62,773 nt of DNA, from the NCBI RefSeq assembly GCF_005518135.1, contig NZ_SULI01000009.1:63466-126238 (forward strand). The letters run 5' to 3'. The notes beneath the pieces are model-generated. The model was not told the DNA's origin. It was given only the letters and a program-made list of their open reading frames with translations, and did not search any database. Source of the DNA: Shimia litoralis (GTDB lineage Bacteria; Pseudomonadota; Alphaproteobacteria; Rhodobacterales; Rhodobacteraceae). Position numbers and translations under genes: made by a program. Shown here piece by piece: positions 59,646 through 62,773 of this stretch (position 1 is the first letter of the stretch; each line of letters starts with the position of its first letter).

Positions 59646-60278
59646 ATGAAGATCAAACTCGACATCACGCCGAACATTGTTGCGGCGATGGCGGCGGAAG
59701 TATCGGCCGGTGAAAAGGCGGTCACCTCTGCCATGCGCGACGCGGGCAGCAAGCTCAAGAGCGACTGGCGGGGACAAATTACAGGTGCCGGACTGGGACG
59801 ACGGTTGTCGAACTCCATCCGCAGCCAAACATATCCCAAGACCGGCGCGAGCTTGAATGCTGCGTCGCTTGTCTGGTCCAAGGCACCCGAGATTATCGGG
59901 GCCCACAACACAGGGCCACTGATCCGATCAAAGGCCGGGTTCTACCTCGCGATCCCGTTGCCGGCAGCGGGCAAAGGCACGCGTGGAAAAGCCCTCAGTC
60001 CGGGAGACTGGGAGAAACGACGTGGGATGCGGTTGCGTTTTGTCTATCGTCGCCGGGGTCCGAGCCTCTTGGTGGCAGATGGGCGGTTGAACAATCGCGG
60101 TCTGGGGGTTGTGTCGCGCTCCAAGACCGGTCGCGGACGGGCGACGGTGCCGATCTTTCTCTTGGTGCCGCAGGTCAAACTGCCCAAGCGGTTGGATTTG
60201 GACCGCGATGCGGAGAAGGTTCAGGCGAAGGTGCCGGGGATGATTGTGGGGAAATGGGTGGAGGACAAAACCGGATGA
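59646..60278 (+). CDS. DUF6441-like minor tail/head-tail protein
   Basis: A 210-residue basic protein (MKIKLDITPNIVAAMAAEVS; then RLSNSIRSQTYPKTGASLNA and PIFLLVPQVKLPKRLDLDRD). The position between connector and tail-terminator genes and the HK97-gp10-like feel support a head-tail joining role; I associate it with DUF6441. It overlaps the next start (ATGA). Confidence 0.75.
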   Translation: MKIKLDITPNIVAAMAAEVSAGEKAVTSAMRDAGSKLKSDWRGQITGAGLGRRLSNSIRSQTYPKTGASLNAASLVWSKAPEIIGAHNTGPLIRSKAGFYLAIPLPAAGKGTRGKALSPGDWEKRRGMRLRFVYRRRGPSLLVADGRLNNRGLGVVSRSKTGRGRATVPIFLLVPQVKLPKRLDLDRDAEKVQAKVPGMIVGKWVEDKTG

Positions 60279-60691
60279 CACTCCGTGAGACCATCCTCTC
60301 CGCGCTGCATGCGCGGCTCTCGGCACTGTCCGCCACCGCCCTGCGCGGCGAGGTGCTCCCCGAACGCGTGCCGGCAGATGGCCTCTTAATCCTGCGCGAC
60401 GGCGATCCCGGAGAGCCCGAGGTGACGCTTTCGCCACTGGCCTACCACTACCAACACCGCGCTGAGATCGAGGCGGTTGTACAGGGCGCCAATCGGGACG
60501 GGGCCTTCGATGCGCTCTGCGCCAGTGTGGGGGAGGCCATTGCCATTGACCGTACGCTTGGTGGTCTGTGTGACTGGATTGAAGCGGACGCCCCGCAGCC
60601 GGTTGATCTACCGGTTGAGGGTGCCGCAAGTTACAAGGCCGGCGTGATTTTGCTGACGCTGATTTACACGACATCAGACCCTCTGGCGTGA
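60275..60691 (+). CDS. tail terminator-like protein
   Basis: A 138-residue protein (MTLRETILSALHARLSALSA, PLAYHYQHRAEIEAVVQGAN, VEGAASYKAGVILLTLIYTT) with the alpha/beta pattern of phage tail-terminator or tail-completion proteins of the lambda U type. The ATG at 60,275 gives an ATGA overlap; the frame is open to 60,254. Such proteins are sometimes mis-annotated as acyl-CoA transferase. Confidence 0.7.
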   Translation: MTLRETILSALHARLSALSATALRGEVLPERVPADGLLILRDGDPGEPEVTLSPLAYHYQHRAEIEAVVQGANRDGAFDALCASVGEAIAIDRTLGGLCDWIEADAPQPVDLPVEGAASYKAGVILLTLIYTTSDPLA

Positions 60692-60805
60692 GTAATCAGG
60701 GTTCGATAAGGATGCGCGCTGTGAGGGAGGAGTGAAGCGTCGGACCTCGTGTGAGGGGTCACTGATGGTCTGGCGCTTCAGCCAAATCAAACCCCGTCGC
60801 AAAAA

Positions 60806-60861
60806 GCATCGAAGCACTGACTGATTGTAAGGGAGTGAGAGGTTTGCCAGTGCTTCGATGC
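60806..60861 (-). terminator. strong terminator of the inserted bactofilin unit
   Basis: A perfect 14-base inverted repeat (GCATCGAAGCACTG at 60,806-60,819, complement at 60,848-60,861) with a 28-base loop; on the minus strand the stem is followed directly by TTTTT. It lies 7 bases beyond the last leftward gene of the unit. Confidence 0.85.
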
Positions 60862-60867
60862 AGAAAG

Positions 60868-61068
60868 CTACTCAGGGGAAGAGGACGCTATTTCAGGGGT
60901 AACAATAAACTCATTAAACTTTCGTAGCTCTACGATGCCATTGATCCCTATATTTTTCAATATGTTTGCGCCACCAATGCAGGTATGTGTTGTTTGAGGA
61001 TTAGGCGTGCGGCGAGAGTATTCGTAAAACGTCACGGCGTTCAGCGGCTTACAAAGCTGCCAAAGCAT
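60868..61068 (-). CDS. small protein after bactofilin, unknown
   Basis: A 66-residue protein (MLWQLCKPLNAVTFYEYSRR, then CIGGANILKNIGINGIVELR). The ATG at 61,068 has AGGGCG 4 bases ahead; an ATG at 61,110 would overlap bactofilin. It is second in the leftward unit and ends at the terminator. No recognised domain. Confidence 0.6.
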   Translation of the reverse strand: MLWQLCKPLNAVTFYEYSRRTPNPQTTHTCIGGANILKNIGINGIVELRKFNEFIVTPEIASSSPE

Positions 61069-61073
61069 TCGCC

Positions 61074-61436
61074 CTAGCCTGTTTGTGTCCGTGGCGCCCC
61101 AGACTTCCAATTGCCTTGGACCGCAGCGCCGCTTGCGACACTCAGGCGATCATAATTAATGTCTGCGGCCACGGTCGCGGCGGGGTTGATGGTGACGTTT
61201 TGAGCGTGAACCGTGCCCGTAAGCTGCCCTTTGATCTCGACATGCGCTGCCTGCACGCCGCCATTCAGTTGACCTGTTTGCGTCACAACCAACGTATCTG
61301 CGGTGACATTGCCGTTAATAACGCCGCCAAATTCGACGATGCCCCGGCTTTCAAGATCACCTTCGATCACCAGGTCTTCGCTGATCCTGGACCGCTTGCG
61401 CGGGTCTGACGGATCTTTTGATGCCTTTGAAGTCAT
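61074..61436 (-). CDS. bactofilin-family polymer-forming protein
   Basis: A 120-residue bactofilin. Seen: the beta-helix repeats ISEDLVIEGDLESRGIVEFG, GVINGNVTADTLVVTQTGQL, AAHVEIKGQLTGTVHAQNVT, flanked by short disordered ends. The ATG at 61,436 (MTSKASKDP) is favoured; the frame is open to 61,502. Bactofilins form cytoskeletal filaments in hosts, so a copy inside a phage tail operon, on the opposite strand, is unusual cargo. Confidence 0.85.
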   Translation of the reverse strand: MTSKASKDPSDPRKRSRISEDLVIEGDLESRGIVEFGGVINGNVTADTLVVTQTGQLNGGVQAAHVEIKGQLTGTVHAQNVTINPAATVAADINYDRLSVASGAAVQGNWKSGAPRTQTG

Positions 61437-61528
61437 GTGCTCACATTCATGTTGTGTGATCTGACAAGGCGTGAGGGGCGCTGTCGGGTCAAGCAAATTC
61501 AAAGCCTAAAATTCCGGGAGAGACTTAT

Positions 61529-62470
61529 ATGTCACGAGCCCAAGGGGCGCGGGCGCAGATGGCGCTTGCGTTTGAGACCACCTATGGCACGCCCCCTGCG
61601 GGCGGGTTTACAAAGATGCCCTTTGCCAGCACCTCGCTTGGCGCAGAGCAACCACTGCAAGAGTCCGAGCTTTTGGGTTATGGCCGCGATCCGCTGGCGC
61701 CGGTCAAGGACGCGGTGACCGCCGATGGCGATGTCGTCGTGCCCATGGATGCAGAGGCGCTCGGGTTTTGGCTCAAGGCCGGTTTTGGCGATCCGGTGAC
61801 CACGGGCATAGAAGCGCCTTACACGCACGCGTTTCAATCCGGCGCCTGGACCTTGCCCAGCATGTCGATCGAGACGGCCATGCCGGAGATCCCGCGCTAC
61901 GCGATGTATTCGGGCGTAATGCTCGATCAGCTGAACTGGCAAATGCAGCGCTCGGGGCTTTTGACCGCCACGGCGCAGCTTGTGGCGCAGGGTGAGGCGG
62001 TGGCCGCCGCAAGTGTCGCCGGCACACCGGCGCCTCTGACGCTCAAGCGGTTTGGGCATTTCAACGGGGCGGTGATGCGCGATGGCGCGCCCTTGGGCAA
62101 TGTCGTCTCGGCCAGTATTTCTTATGCCAATAATCTCGATCGCATTGAGACCATCCGCTCGGACGGGCGCATTGATGGGGCAGATCCCACGGTGGCGGCC
62201 CTCACTGGTTCTATTGAGGTCCGTTTTGCAGATCAGACACTGGTGACGCAGGCTATCAATGGCGAGGCCTGCGAGTTGGAGTTCGCCTACACATTGCCCT
62301 CCGGCGAGAGCTTGCGCCTAACTGCACATGCCGTCTATCTGCCGCGCCCACGGATCGAGATCTCCGGGCCACAGGGCATTCAAGCCAGTTTTGACTGGCA
62401 GGCTGCACAAGACAGCAGTCTAGGGCGCATGTGCACCACCACCCTTATCAATGACATGGAGAGCTATTGA
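61529..62470 (+). CDS. tail tube protein
   Basis: A 313-residue phage major tail tube protein. Seen: the N-terminal MSRAQGARAQMALAFETTYG, TADGDVVVPMDAEALGFWLK, TGSIEVRFADQTLVTQAING and the C-terminal IEISGPQGIQASFDWQAAQD, a mostly beta protein with the length of siphovirus tubes. The stop overlaps the next start (TGATG). Confidence 0.88.
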   Translation: MSRAQGARAQMALAFETTYGTPPAGGFTKMPFASTSLGAEQPLQESELLGYGRDPLAPVKDAVTADGDVVVPMDAEALGFWLKAGFGDPVTTGIEAPYTHAFQSGAWTLPSMSIETAMPEIPRYAMYSGVMLDQLNWQMQRSGLLTATAQLVAQGEAVAAASVAGTPAPLTLKRFGHFNGAVMRDGAPLGNVVSASISYANNLDRIETIRSDGRIDGADPTVAALTGSIEVRFADQTLVTQAINGEACELEFAYTLPSGESLRLTAHAVYLPRPRIEISGPQGIQASFDWQAAQDSSLGRMCTTTLINDMESY

Positions 62471-62773
62471 TGCTCACGCTTGATCTGATCAATGAGCCCC
62501 GCTGGCATGAGCTTGTTCCCGGTGTTCGCCTGCAGCTGCGCCCGCTGACCACAGCGCTGATGGTGGCCACACGCAGTGATCCGGAATTGGAGACAGTGCT
62601 CGAAGACGCCTCCGACGAAGAACGCGCTCTGGTCTTTGCCAAGGCCCTGGCGCGGCGGGCCGTGCTTGCCTGGGAGGGGGTAGGCGATGCGGATGGCACT
62701 CCCGTCGATCCAAGCCCCGAGGCCATTGATGCGCTTTTGGACATCTGGCCTCTCTTTGAGGCCTTCCAGCTGA
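62470..62773 (+). CDS. tail assembly chaperone-like protein (partial, cut by window end)
   Basis: The first 101 codons of a gene starting at the ATG at 62,470: MLTLDLINEPRWHELVPGVR, LQLRPLTTALMVATRSDPEL, and a helical acidic rest (EALEDASDEERALVFAKALA-like). It follows the tail tube gene where siphoviruses encode the tail assembly chaperone. It remains open at the last base. Confidence 0.7.
   Translation, partial: MLTLDLINEPRWHELVPGVRLQLRPLTTALMVATRSDPELETVLEDASDEERALVFAKALARRAVLAWEGVGDADGTPVDPSPEAIDALLDIWPLFEAFQL

Larger units (their letters stand above)
32251..62773. mobile_element. lambda-like (siphovirus-type) prophage, right end outside window
   Basis: A continuous phage gene order: serine recombinase module, S24 repressor, replication/recombination genes, toxin-antitoxin, methyltransferase, small and large terminase, gpW, portal, protease-capsid fusion, head-tail genes, tail tube and a tail-assembly gene cut by the window edge. 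Lambda-type TerL (GpA), Nu1-like small terminase and a long tail tube indicate a siphovirus. Confidence 0.9.

Noticed and set aside
62480-62510. TTGATCTGATCAA resembling an FNR box
   Set aside because: It has a 3-base centre and lies within the coding part of the tail gene.
1-62773. CRISPR arrays
   Set aside because: No regularly spaced repeat-spacer units were seen; the Cas4-like gene belongs to the phage replication block.

Overview
The window is a piece of a marine Rhodobacteraceae (Roseobacter-group) chromosome. The evidence is the mix of dmdA-acuI (DMSP demethylation), the trgAB-cysK tellurite/cysteine locus, rpoE-chrR of the singlet-oxygen type, a circularly permuted alphaproteobacterial tmRNA gene, and the fumC-DUF4169-ribbon-helix-helix string. 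Assignments rest on protein families and motifs read directly; no database search was run.

Bases 1 to about 27,400 are host core and metabolic genes: an SDR enzyme, rpoE-chrR (minus), tRNA-Asn, an MBL-fold hydrolase, a sensor kinase, a CAT-anticodon tRNA, purM-purN, rnd, a lipoprotein, a SufE-type protein, fumC with two tiny translationally coupled partners, sspB, chrA, a permuted two-piece tmRNA, then a FadR-type regulator divergent from a DinB-like gene, dmdA and acuI. After these come a HIT protein, a secreted DsrE-like protein behind a perfect FNR-type box, a class V aminotransferase, and the tightly packed cfa-trgA-trgB-cysK-mscS-alaX run ending near tRNA-Ser(GGA).

Bases 27,400 to 32,250 are an accessory strip. 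It starts with decayed DNA and a frameshifted IS6-type transposase remnant. A small membrane gene follows, convergent with a five-gene operon (glutathione peroxidase, DCC thioredoxin-like protein, TspO, SDR, and a photolyase-related gene that has lost its middle). Both transcription units carry TGATCC-N18-TAA promoters like those read by RpoE/ChrR, so this strip is probably a photo-oxidative stress regulon controlled by the sigma factor at 1.5-2.1 kb.

Bases 32,251 to the end are a lambda-like (siphovirus-type) prophage, cut off by the right edge of the window. From the left it has a serine recombinase module, an S24 repressor with a tandem-repeat operator, a replication/recombination module (Sak4-like ATPase, ssDNA-binding-like protein, Cas4-like Fe-S nuclease, RecD-like helicase, primase-helicase fusion, RuvC-like resolvase), an AbrB-Doc toxin-antitoxin pair, a ParB-like/DNA methyltransferase fusion, cargo genes (VanZ-like, CIA30), and the packaging, head and first tail genes. 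The last block includes a protease-capsid fusion and two inserted cargo units (a DUF4365 nuclease-like gene, and a bactofilin unit on the opposite strand with its own terminator). The most unusual DNA-level signal is an array of 13 copies of an 8-bp motif in both orientations at the 3' end of the primase gene, a candidate phage replication origin.
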